Shown: positions 1 through 6,166 of the stretch, in pieces
Position numbering within the stretch: position 1 is the first letter of the stretch
How the letters are laid out: each line of letters begins with the position of its first letter
IMG/VR virus record: IMGVR_UViG_3300047300_000245
Location: 1-38,352 of that record
Reading direction: 5' to 3' (one strand)
From: a virus
Length of the DNA: 38,352 nt
Position numbers and translations under genes: made by a program
Notes under the pieces: generated by a model
What the model saw: only the letters and a program-made list of their open reading frames with translations
Database searches by the model: none
Told to the model about the DNA's origin: nothing

Positions 1-61
1 TTACCGCACCCCTCTCCCCCATATGCATAAATTCATCAATTTGTCAAGCGTTTTAGATAAA
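1..61. other. Left-edge gene-free segment, C-rich tract
   Basis: No gene is seen in 1-198. Positions 4-20 are strikingly C-rich on the + strand (14 of 17 are C or G), unlike the AT-rich surroundings. A lone TTGACA on the - strand (42-47) has no good -10. It may be part of a genome end, packaging site or the control region, but this cannot be decided from the sequence. Confidence 0.4.
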
Positions 62-75
62 TATTTCACAATGTG
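62..75. promoter_or_regulatory. Operator-like palindrome, copy 1
   Basis: The 14-bp sequence TATTTCACAATGTG occurs here and again at 138-151. It contains the near-perfect palindrome TCACAATGTGA, and a further AATGTGA half-site follows at once. Each copy lies upstream of a TATTGACA element (93-100 and 162-169), so the operator plus promoter unit looks duplicated. Its position suggests a binding site for a host or phage regulator of the early genes. The regulator is unknown. Confidence 0.5.
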
Positions 76-94
76 ATAATGTGAGTGTTGAGTA

Positions 95-123
95 TTGACA
101 ATCCAGCATACTTATGCTAGCTA
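95..123 (+). promoter_or_regulatory. Possible early promoter P1
   Basis: A perfect TTGACA (95-100) is followed after 17 nt by TAGCTA (118-123), a poor -10 match. It is supported mainly by the -35 and by its place in a duplicated unit with the palindrome at 62-75. It may be weak, activator-dependent or vestigial. Confidence 0.35.
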
Positions 124-137
124 CAAAATTGTATAAC

Positions 138-151
138 TATTTCACAATGTG
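138..151. promoter_or_regulatory. Operator-like palindrome, copy 2
   Basis: Second exact copy of TATTTCACAATGTG (see 62-75). It ends 12 nt before the -35 of promoter P2, a position compatible with either an activator or a repressor site. Confidence 0.5.
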
Positions 152-163
152 GAATAAAAACTA

Positions 164-192
164 TTGACATAGGCTTCGCAATTCGTTACATT
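164..192 (+). promoter_or_regulatory. Early promoter P2, sigma70-type
   Basis: TTGACA (164-169), a 17-nt spacer and TACATT (187-192, 4 of 6 matches). Transcription would begin near 199, leaving a short leader that holds the GAAGGAG ribosome binding site at 211-217. It is the best rightward promoter ahead of the early genes and probably drives the whole small-gene cluster. Confidence 0.6.
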
Positions 193-225
193 AGAACCAT
201 GGAAAACAACGAAGGAGTAGCAAAA

Positions 226-453
226 ATGGCTTATAACTTTGATAAGGAAATACTAGCAGGAGACTGGCTAATTCATGTAGACACTGAGAAGCAATATGGT
301 TCTTTTGAGAATCAAGAGACGGGAACTGGAGGCGGTTTATGGTTCGAAAATAACGAGCTTACTGACTATGACGGAGTGTGGGAACTGCCTAGCAAAGTTA
401 TAAAAGCTTTAGTTGTCTTAGGTTTTAATGTAGACTATGTAACGGAGGAATAA
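226..453 (+). CDS. Early small protein, unknown
   Basis: A 75-aa acidic protein, the first gene after the early promoters. The frame is open from an ATG at 199, but that codon sits at the predicted transcription start with no ribosome binding site. The ATG at 226 has GAAGGAG at 211-217 with 8-nt spacing, so 226 is preferred. The protein is rich in Trp and Gly with no recognised domain. A first-expressed phage gene of this size often acts on the host, but no function can be read from the sequence. Confidence 0.7.
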   Translation: MAYNFDKEILAGDWLIHVDTEKQYGSFENQETGTGGGLWFENNELTDYDGVWELPSKVIKALVVLGFNVDYVTEE

Positions 454-455
454 TC

Positions 456-677
456 ATGAATTTATCATATGAACAACGCATAGAACTATTGGATATTGTT
501 AAGGAGGAGTATAGCAAGCAATGGAAAACCATTCTAGAGATTGACGCAAAATTTAAGTGTAATGACACGTCTATGAGGAACGATAAGGAAAACTATTGGA
601 TTAAGAAGCAAGCAGAAGCATACGATAGAAAACAACTATTGGACGGTATTAAGACAGAATTAACACTATCATTATAA
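456..677 (+). CDS. Early small protein, unknown
   Basis: A 73-aa charged, probably helical protein with a mix of Lys and Glu. It starts 3 nt after the previous stop, with GGAGGAA just upstream of its ATG, so the two are likely co-translated. No domain recognised. Confidence 0.65.
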   Translation: MNLSYEQRIELLDIVKEEYSKQWKTILEIDAKFKCNDTSMRNDKENYWIKKQAEAYDRKQLLDGIKTELTLSL

Positions 678-688
678 ACTGGTTATAC

Positions 689-720
689 CTAGGGTTTTAC
701 CTAATAGACTAGAACCCTAG
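689..720. repeat. Inverted repeat, 8-bp arms
   Basis: CTAGGGTT (689-696) and AACCCTAG (713-720) are perfect inverted arms around a 16-nt loop, in the 78-nt gap between two early genes. No T-run follows, so it is not a convincing terminator. It could be an RNA hairpin or a protein-binding site. Confidence 0.4.
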
Positions 721-755
721 AGTATGAGACAGTTAACCTAACAAGTGAGGAAATT

Positions 756-908
756 ATGAACCAATTAAAAGATGCATTTAGACTATTAGATGAGTTACAA
801 TCATACTTAGATATGACGGACGTACCTAGCGAGGCATTAGATACGTTGTATGCTGATATCATGAAGGCAAAACAAGCAATTAATGAGGAATTACGCAATG
901 ACAATTAA
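756..908 (+). CDS. Small early protein, 50 aa
   Basis: A 50-aa open frame with a GAGGAAA ribosome binding site just before the ATG at 756. The protein is predicted helical and acidic (begins MNQLKDAFRL, ends NEELRNDN). Its last codons overlap the start of the GP88-like gene, a tight junction like those throughout this arm. No known domain. Confidence 0.6.
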   Translation: MNQLKDAFRLLDELQSYLDMTDVPSEALDTLYADIMKAKQAINEELRNDN

Positions 909-1545
909 ACTATCTAAAACCAGTAAACTAGACGGGATAATGTCTTGGAGTTTACAAGCTCTTGAGACTTGCCAAGGTTCAATCGGTAAGGACGGTCAAC
1001 TAGTGCCGGCTTGTGCAGGATGCTACGCGACAACTGGTAATTACAGGTTCGCTAACGTTAAGAAGCCGAGAGAGTTTAACAAAGAAGACTGGAAACGTCC
1101 GGAGTGGGTAACTGATATGGTTCAAGCTTTAGATTCTAGCAGGTATTTCCGTTGGTTCGATAGTGGGGACATGTATGATTTAAAACTAGCCGAGAAGATT
1201 TACCAAGTGATGAAGCTAACACCATGGGTTAAGCATTGGCTACCAACTAGAATGCATAAGTTTAAAAAGTATGATACAATCATAAACGCAATGCAATCAT
1301 TGGATAATGTAGTGGTTCGATTGTCTAGCGATAGCGTAACGGGTGAAACAATTAAGGGCTTGACAACATCCACGATTTTTAGTAATGTCTTACCTACTGG
1401 TGCATTTGAGTGTAAGGCATACGAGAATAACGGAAAGTGTAACGGATGCAGGGCTTGTTATTCTAAGGACGTGCAAGTAGTGGCATATAAAGCACATGGG
1501 GTTAAAATGGCAAAGGTAATTAAAATCTTATCAGTAAAAGGATAA
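898..1545 (+). CDS. Cysteine-rich GP88-type phage protein
   Basis: A 215-aa protein resembling the phage family named for mycobacteriophage gene product 88. It has an N-terminal block CAGCY (C39, C42) preceded by C25, and a C-terminal block CNGCRACY (C181, C184, C187) preceded by C172. Seven cysteines in two clusters suggest a metal or iron-sulphur site, but no biochemical role for this family is known to me. The frame is also open from an ATG at 883. The ATG at 898 is preferred because GAGGAA at 885-890 gives 7-nt spacing and because this start overlaps the preceding stop. It is the largest protein of the early cluster. Confidence 0.7.
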   Translation: MTIKLSKTSKLDGIMSWSLQALETCQGSIGKDGQLVPACAGCYATTGNYRFANVKKPREFNKEDWKRPEWVTDMVQALDSSRYFRWFDSGDMYDLKLAEKIYQVMKLTPWVKHWLPTRMHKFKKYDTIINAMQSLDNVVVRLSSDSVTGETIKGLTTSTIFSNVLPTGAFECKAYENNGKCNGCRACYSKDVQVVAYKAHGVKMAKVIKILSVKG

Positions 1546-1549
1546 TATT

Positions 1550-1792
1550 ATGGGACGATTATATACAATTCAACCGGACGATTTAGAACCAATAGAATTC
1601 ACGCACTTTGACTGTTGGGACGATGACGATACAATGGAAAGTATTATACAATCATGGGAGGCAAGTTTAGGAATTACATTACCTAATGATTCATGGGATA
1701 GTGTTATCATGCAATTATTACGTAAAGGATATGACGTATACGAGGGAGATAATTTTATAGAGATATTTGAAAGCACTGAGGAGGATGCATAA
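1550..1792 (+). CDS. Strongly acidic small protein, unknown
   Basis: An 80-aa protein with about 21 Asp/Glu against 3 Lys/Arg, including a DDDD run. Its ATG follows AAGGATA 4 nt after the previous gene. Strong negative charge in an early phage protein can indicate a DNA mimic that blocks a host DNA-binding enzyme; here that is inference from composition only. No domain recognised. Confidence 0.65.
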   Translation: MGRLYTIQPDDLEPIEFTHFDCWDDDDTMESIIQSWEASLGITLPNDSWDSVIMQLLRKGYDVYEGDNFIEIFESTEEDA

Positions 1793-2067
1793 TGTATGAA
1801 TACTATTTCGAAGGACGTAAACCTAGCAATGCTCAGGTATTAAAGAAGGTAAACGAAGCAATTAATCAAGGTCACAATACAATTGAGATATCATGGGGTG
1901 AGAATATGATATCGATCGAAAGGATGCATAATAAATTGTGGTATGGTTCAGGGTGGATTAAGAATATATCCGGCTCAGACTTAGCAACTAAAATTAATGA
2001 TGCTATAATGAACCAGTTAAAGAGACACGTTAATAATCATTTTGAATTTGTAAAGGTAGGGTTTTAA
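1792..2067 (+). CDS. Early small protein, unknown
   Basis: A 91-aa protein that starts in a TAATG overlap with the previous stop, with GAGGAGG upstream, so the two genes are translationally coupled. It is mixed alpha/beta in character, with Trp-containing turns and an aromatic N-terminus. No known domain. Confidence 0.65.
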   Translation: MYEYYFEGRKPSNAQVLKKVNEAINQGHNTIEISWGENMISIERMHNKLWYGSGWIKNISGSDLATKINDAIMNQLKRHVNNHFEFVKVGF

Positions 2068-2068
2068 T

Positions 2069-2275
2069 ATGGATAATATTGTAACGGTAACGCATAGGCA
2101 TCGTGGTTCAGGCGGAGTGTATACTATAACAGGCACTGACGCGGACGCAGTAAAACATAGAGCCATGTTAGAAAAAAGTAACATAGATTATATGCAAAGC
2201 CCAATGGTTAGCGACTTAGGATTTAACGAGCATGGAGTATATAAAATGGAGGTTAAATATTATGGCTTGGATTGA
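2069..2275 (+). CDS. Early small protein, unknown
   Basis: A 68-aa protein with a His-rich start (THRHRGSGG), beginning 1 nt after the previous stop. It appears to be a small beta-rich fold. Function unknown. Confidence 0.6.
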   Translation: MDNIVTVTHRHRGSGGVYTITGTDADAVKHRAMLEKSNIDYMQSPMVSDLGFNEHGVYKMEVKYYGLD

Positions 2276-2477
2276 AGACGATGAATGGTCACAGGATGCT
2301 AAACGCCAAGAGATTATGCAAAGTAAACGCGATACGATTGTCGATTACTACATGGTTAATATGCTTGATGAACCGGAGACTATTAGAGACGCATTAGATT
2401 ATTACTTTAGTATTGCACCTAATTCAGATATTAATAGTATATATAAAGATTTATTTGGTAATCTAGACAGGAGATAA
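2262..2477 (+). CDS. Early small protein, unknown
   Basis: A 71-aa acidic helical protein. An in-frame ATG at 2232 exists, but GGAGGT at 2248-2253 lies 8 nt before the ATG at 2262, which also gives a modest 14-nt overlap with the previous gene, so 2262 is chosen. No recognised domain. Confidence 0.65.
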   Translation: MAWIEDDEWSQDAKRQEIMQSKRDTIVDYYMVNMLDEPETIRDALDYYFSIAPNSDINSIYKDLFGNLDRR

Positions 2478-2478
2478 C

Positions 2479-2691
2479 ATGAGAGAAATTATTATGACAG
2501 GAGATGAGTTAGACGATGGCTCACTAACAGTTAACTTTGATTTACAGGATGATACAGGTATCTGTAATACAGGTGGTTATGTAATGGTAAGACAAGAAGA
2601 CGTAGCATTTGTAATCACTTGCTTTGATGGTCAGGGAAATATTGTTAATGAATATGTAATGGATTATAACGAAGCATTTAACGGAGAATAA
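2479..2691 (+). CDS. Acidic small protein, unknown
   Basis: A 70-aa protein with about 15 Asp/Glu and only 2 basic residues, one nucleotide after the preceding stop and preceded by AGGAGA. It is probably a compact beta-rich protein. Like the product of 1550-1792, its charge makes a nucleic-acid mimic conceivable, but this is unproven. Confidence 0.65.
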   Translation: MREIIMTGDELDDGSLTVNFDLQDDTGICNTGGYVMVRQEDVAFVITCFDGQGNIVNEYVMDYNEAFNGE

Positions 2692-2692
2692 T

Positions 2693-2845
2693 ATGTACGA
2701 CTTTGGAGAAGCACATCGAAAACAATTCTTGCATAGAGAAATGATCAGCAGAAAGCAGGAACGACAAGCACACTGGCTATTGCTTTTAACTAGTACCTAT
2801 GTTATCATACACGTTGGAGTATATTTATGGAGAGTAAGTTGTTAA
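2693..2845 (+). CDS. Small single-pass membrane protein
   Basis: A 50-aa open frame starting at 2693 after GGAGA. A basic, soluble N-terminal half (about residues 1-27) is followed by a hydrophobic segment (about residues 28-47, WLLLLTSTYVIIHVGVYLW), consistent with one transmembrane helix and the N-terminus in the cytoplasm. Its 3' end overlaps the next gene by 19 nt. Function unknown; early membrane proteins often alter the host envelope. Confidence 0.55.
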   Translation: MYDFGEAHRKQFLHREMISRKQERQAHWLLLLTSTYVIIHVGVYLWRVSC

Positions 2846-2982
2846 AGACTGAGATTGATTACGAGGAAAAGTATTGGAAGATTTTAGAAGAGTATGCAGA
2901 ATTCTTACAATACTTAGGAAAGAAAGCACCACTAACATTACAAGCATGGAACGTGCATAAAGGATACGAAAATGAGCTATGA
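2827..2982 (+). CDS. Small protein, 51 aa, unknown
   Basis: A 51-aa frame from the ATG at 2827, with GGAG at 2816-2819 (7-nt spacing). It is highly charged with an aromatic helix (begins MESKLLKTEI). It overlaps its neighbours by 19 nt upstream and 11 nt downstream, fitting the overlapping style of the cluster. No domain recognised. Confidence 0.55.
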   Translation: MESKLLKTEIDYEEKYWKILEEYAEFLQYLGKKAPLTLQAWNVHKGYENEL

Positions 2983-3397
2983 AGTTATCGCATATAATGA
3001 GAATCACGAAGCAAGTTTTATTCTAGGGCAATACAAAACATTAGATAAAGCTAACAAGGCAATTGATAGATACAATTCTAAACTAGATGATGACAATCCG
3101 TACATAGCATTTGAAGTGTATCAGGTATGGAGTAAGCAAGAGCTAGAGATGGCTAAAGAATTTGCTAGGGGTGTTGCATGTGGTGTTGTTGATGCAGGTA
3201 AAGTAGAATGGCTAGAAGATTACTGGCATGGTTATGGTCAACACAATGATATTAATATCTATCGCGATTATGACACTGGTAAAATTAAAGCAATGCTATA
3301 TAATATTCATGGCAGTAACTTAGATCCATGCAGTGGTAAAGACTTAGGTGAGATAGATTTATCCACTGGTAAAGACTTAGGAGAAATAAAGTTATGA
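2972..3397 (+). CDS. Early protein with C-terminal tandem repeat
   Basis: A 141-aa protein with AAGGA upstream of the ATG. It has an N-terminal alpha/beta region of about 100 residues. The C-terminus ends in two copies of an 11-residue unit containing GKDLGEI, encoded by tandem 33-nt units at 3332-3364 and 3365-3397. No known domain. Starts inside the previous gene and overlaps the next by ATGA. Confidence 0.65.
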   Translation: MSYEVIAYNENHEASFILGQYKTLDKANKAIDRYNSKLDDDNPYIAFEVYQVWSKQELEMAKEFARGVACGVVDAGKVEWLEDYWHGYGQHNDINIYRDYDTGKIKAMLYNIHGSNLDPCSGKDLGEIDLSTGKDLGEIKL

Positions 3398-3585
3398 GAA
3401 TCTACAAGATTTATGATGAAGATAACAACTTATATCGTGTAGTTAAAGACACTTACGAAAGAGATAAACTGATGGCATTGGATTCTAGATTTAGATGTGA
3501 TACAATAGTTATGCATAAAGTTTTTAACAAGAAAGCTGACGCATATACTTGGGCATACAACAAGGTAGGAGAATGTTTATTATGA
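3394..3585 (+). CDS. Early small protein, unknown
   Basis: A 63-aa protein starting in an ATGA overlap with the previous stop. It is basic and aromatic with a probable beta-strand start (MRIYKIYDED). Function unknown. Confidence 0.6.
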   Translation: MRIYKIYDEDNNLYRVVKDTYERDKLMALDSRFRCDTIVMHKVFNKKADAYTWAYNKVGECLL

Positions 3586-3821
3586 GATGCAGATGTTGTG
3601 ATAAAAAACTTAGCGACTTTGAAGCAACAAGAAAGTCAATTAAAACCGGTGAGTATTTAGACATGTGCAACAAGTGCTACAATACCATTAGTAATCAAGT
3701 ACTTAGCTACGAAAGATATGATTTATATGACGATGAAGACGAACAAGACACTAGAGAACAGATTGATTTGGACTATATTGGTGATACTTTTCAACATCCT
3801 ATGGTTGACAGTAATGATTAA
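3582..3821 (+). CDS. Small zinc-finger-like protein
   Basis: A 79-aa protein. The start at 3582 overlaps the previous stop (ATGA) and lies 10 nt after AGGAG at 3567-3571; the in-frame ATGs at 3549 and 3573 are less well placed. CRCC near the N-terminus and CNKC about 30 residues later form a Cys4 zinc-ribbon-like pair. The C-terminal half is very acidic (DDEDEQD). It may bind nucleic acid or a protein. It is the last gene before the replication block. Confidence 0.6.
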   Translation: MRCRCCDKKLSDFEATRKSIKTGEYLDMCNKCYNTISNQVLSYERYDLYDDEDEQDTREQIDLDYIGDTFQHPMVDSND

Positions 3822-3833
3822 ATGTGCTACCCT
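3805..3833 (+). promoter_or_regulatory. Possible promoter for replication block
   Basis: TTGACA (3805-3810), a 17-nt spacer ending in TGC, and TACCCT (3828-3833) resemble a -35 plus extended -10, although the -10 hexamer itself matches only 3 of 6. It overlaps the end of the preceding gene and is followed by a very AT-rich leader (3838-3890). Confidence 0.35.
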
Positions 3834-3898
3834 ATCTATTAAATAATTACTTAATATATAATTATAATTATTATTATATATAATAAAGAAAGAATACT

Positions 3899-4069
3899 AT
3901 GTTAGACTATGAAAGATATCAAGACGCAGAACAAGCTAACTATCACTTTACTTTGTCTGATTTAACAGACTTCATTGAGATATATGGATGGGATCAAGTG
4001 GTCTCTGATTTAAAAGAATACTATAACAAGAGGTTATACTATGCACAAAACAACAAGCAAGCTGATTAA
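3899..4069 (+). CDS. Small protein ahead of primase, 56 aa
   Basis: A 56-aa open frame starting at 3899 behind AAAGAAAG, after an AT-rich 77-nt gap. It is acidic and aromatic, with a helix around DLTDFIEIYGW. It overlaps the primase-helicase start by 29 nt, suggesting translational coupling. No known domain. Confidence 0.55.
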   Translation: MLDYERYQDAEQANYHFTLSDLTDFIEIYGWDQVVSDLKEYYNKRLYYAQNNKQAD

Positions 4070-5660
4070 AACACATGAACCATGTCCTGATTGTGGGTCT
4101 AGTGATGCATTAGCATACTATGATGATGGTCACACATATTGTTTTAGCTGTTCTAAGGTCACATTTAACAACGAGGTAGGCTCAGGTATTACCTCACATA
4201 AAATAACTCAACCAAGAGGCTCTATGAAAGAATTAGAAGCATTAAATAGTATGGAATCTGTAGCAGTTGTAGAACGTGGTATCACAAAACAAACTATGCA
4301 CTACTATGGTGCAGGTTCTGATGGTAATAAGTACTACTTTCCGTACGCTGATAAGGATAACAAAACAGTAGCATGTAAGACACGTGGTGTTGAAGAGAAA
4401 ACATTTGGTGTTATCGGTGACTGGAAGGATGCACAATTATTTGGACAGAACCTATTCAGTGCAGGTGGTAGAGCTATTACAATTACAGAAGGTGAGTTCG
4501 ATGCACTAGCTGTATTTCAGATGACTGGTTCTAAGTATCCTGCTGTGTCTATCCGTAACGGTGCACACTCAGCACTTAAGGATTGTCGCAATGCATACGA
4601 ATACTTAAACTCTTTTGATAAGATTGTATTGTGCTTCGATGCTGATGAGCAAGGACAACAAGCAACGAATCAAGTAGCTGAGTTGTTCGGTAGTAAGGTA
4701 TGTATCTTCAAGCATAAGCCGGACATGAAGGATGCATGTGATTATCTAAGCAAAGGTAAGAGCAAGGAGTTTATCGATGCATGGTATAGTGCTGAGAAGT
4801 TTGTACCTGATGGTATCATTGCAGGTTCTAGTTTATGGGAAGAAGTTAATGCACCAGTTGAGAAGGCAGAAGTACTGTATCCGTACAATGGAATCAATGA
4901 TCTAACATACGGTATCCGTAAGGCAGAATTAGTAACAGTAACAGCAGGTTCAGGACTAGGTAAGTCTCAGTTCTTACGTGAGATTGTATGGCAGATTCTT
5001 AACAAGAGTAATGATAATATTGGACTAATGTTCTTAGAGGAATCAGTTAAGAAAACTGCTAAGTCACTGATGAGTTTAGCTGTCAACAAGACACTACACT
5101 TACCTGATTGTGAGACTAACGAAGAGGAGTTACGCGATGCATTTGATAAAACAATGGGTACTGACAGGCTTTATTTGTTTGATCATTTCGGTAGTACTTC
5201 TATCGATAACATTATTAATCGAGTTCGTTACATGGCTAAGGGTTTAGATTGTAAGTATGTATTCGTTGACCACGTATCGATCATCGTATCAGCACAGGAA
5301 TCAGGCGATGAACGTAAAGCAATTGATGAGATTATGACTAAGCTTCGTATGTTGGTACAAGAGACTGGCATTAGTTTGTTTGTTGTTTCACATCTGAAAC
5401 GTCCAAGTGATAAAGGACATGAAGAAGGTGCAGCGACTTCACTAGCACAGCTACGTGGTTCAGGTTCAATTGCACAGCTAAGTGATATCGTTATTGGATT
5501 AGAACGTAACGGACAACATGAAGATAGTATCGAACGTAACACTACTCATGTTCGTGTATTAAAGAATAGATTCAGTGGACTGACTGGTAAAGCTTGTCGC
5601 CTACTGTACAATCGCGAGACCGGACGTATGACTGAGAGAGAGGAAGAACCTACACTATGA
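4041..5660 (+). CDS. DNA primase-helicase, T7 gp4-like
   Basis: A 539-aa bifunctional replisome enzyme that unwinds the fork and makes primers. The N-terminal zinc-binding domain has C15/C18 and C34/C37. The TOPRIM primase core has TEGEFDAL (E150) and FDADEQG (D200, D202). The C-terminal RecA-type ring helicase has the Walker A GSGLGKS (303-309) and a Walker B-like FVD-H (D410), followed by the SHLKRP and QLRGSG segments typical of the gp4/DnaB family. Length is close to T7 gp4 (566 aa). The start has AGAGG with about 8-nt spacing. Confidence 0.95.
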   Translation: MHKTTSKLIKTHEPCPDCGSSDALAYYDDGHTYCFSCSKVTFNNEVGSGITSHKITQPRGSMKELEALNSMESVAVVERGITKQTMHYYGAGSDGNKYYFPYADKDNKTVACKTRGVEEKTFGVIGDWKDAQLFGQNLFSAGGRAITITEGEFDALAVFQMTGSKYPAVSIRNGAHSALKDCRNAYEYLNSFDKIVLCFDADEQGQQATNQVAELFGSKVCIFKHKPDMKDACDYLSKGKSKEFIDAWYSAEKFVPDGIIAGSSLWEEVNAPVEKAEVLYPYNGINDLTYGIRKAELVTVTAGSGLGKSQFLREIVWQILNKSNDNIGLMFLEESVKKTAKSLMSLAVNKTLHLPDCETNEEELRDAFDKTMGTDRLYLFDHFGSTSIDNIINRVRYMAKGLDCKYVFVDHVSIIVSAQESGDERKAIDEIMTKLRMLVQETGISLFVVSHLKRPSDKGHEEGAATSLAQLRGSGSIAQLSDIVIGLERNGQHEDSIERNTTHVRVLKNRFSGLTGKACRLLYNRETGRMTEREEEPTL

Positions 5661-5863
5661 AGTATGTAATTTTATTTTTGTTCTCATTCTTTGGTGGCTT
5701 TGCTTACGGTTCGTTAGCTAACTATGTAGATAACATTGATCACTGCACTAGTTACAAAGGATGGACAGGATACAGAGCAATCAGTGATGGGTTTGAACGT
5801 AGATGTTTTTGGTTAGAGAATAGATTTCCTTACAGAGTTAGACAAGGAGTAGAAAGATTATGA
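5657..5863 (+). CDS. Small membrane or exported protein
   Basis: A 68-aa protein starting in an ATGA overlap with the helicase stop. A hydrophobic N-terminal segment (residues 3-20, rich in Phe/Leu/Gly) is either a signal peptide or an anchor. The rest holds two cysteines and several basic residues and may lie in the periplasm. Function unknown. Confidence 0.6.
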   Translation: MKYVILFLFSFFGGFAYGSLANYVDNIDHCTSYKGWTGYRAISDGFERRCFWLENRFPYRVRQGVERL

Positions 5864-6024
5864 AGCATAGACCTTGCGGTAATGGTAAAGGCGATACACC
5901 AAGACCAATAAAAGATAGAGAGAAGTTTGATAGTAATTGGGATGCAATCTTTAAGAAGAAAGGTAAAGATGAAGTGGACAGGAACAACACTGTGCCTAAT
6001 AGGGATAGCACTAACAAGTCTTAA
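5860..6024 (+). CDS. Conserved small phage protein, 54 aa
   Basis: A 54-aa very basic frame in an ATGA overlap with the previous gene. It has the pattern KGDTPRP...KFDSNWDAIF, which I recognise from small proteins of unknown function in many podoviruses and siphoviruses. Its place between helicase and polymerase suggests a replication accessory, but this is inference. Confidence 0.6.
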   Translation: MKHRPCGNGKGDTPRPIKDREKFDSNWDAIFKKKGKDEVDRNNTVPNRDSTNKS

Positions 6025-6166
6025 TATCTTTCCATTGAATCTGTGGTTCGGGTTCATTGGTTCAGGATTGTGGGCACTGGCAGGATTAAAGAGTAAAGAC
6101 TGGGCTTTATTTATTGTTGAGTTTGTTGCTGTATTAATGTATTTTTATGGTATAATATTGGTATGA
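5969..6166 (+). CDS. Small polytopic membrane protein
   Basis: A 65-aa hydrophobic protein with two to three predicted membrane helices (about residues 5-22, 24-37 and 43-63). The frame opens at an ATG at 5927, but the ATG at 5969 follows AAAGG and removes a charged leader that would be unlikely in a membrane protein, so 5969 is preferred. It overlaps the polymerase start (ATGA). The short loop with LKSKDWALF resembles small PnuC-like or other phage membrane proteins. Function unknown. Confidence 0.6.
   Translation: MKWTGTTLCLIGIALTSLNIFPLNLWFGFIGSGLWALAGLKSKDWALFIVEFVAVLMYFYGIILV
6148..6156 (+). promoter_or_regulatory. Possible extended -10 before polymerase
   Basis: TGG followed by a perfect TATAAT (6151-6156), just upstream of the polymerase ATG and inside the preceding gene. 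There is no good -35 at 17 nt. The same TGGTATAAT core occurs at 8163 and, on the other strand, at 23193. A transcript from here would be nearly leaderless for the polymerase gene. Confidence 0.3.

Noticed and set aside
19-47. Leftward promoter with TTGACA at 42-47
   Set aside because: No acceptable -10 at 16-18 nt (only ATATGG or TATGGG), so it was not listed as a promoter.
199-225. Nine-codon N-terminal extension of the first early gene
   Set aside because: The ATG at 199 sits at the expected transcription start with no binding site, while GAAGGAG serves the ATG at 226.
701-904. 67-aa frame on the - strand
   Set aside because: It lies antisense to the better supported 756-908 gene, which has a proper ribosome binding site and fits the + strand cluster.
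5228-5542. 104-aa frame antisense to the helicase
   Set aside because: It covers the most conserved helicase motifs. Composition (Ser/Cys-rich) is typical of a shadow frame.
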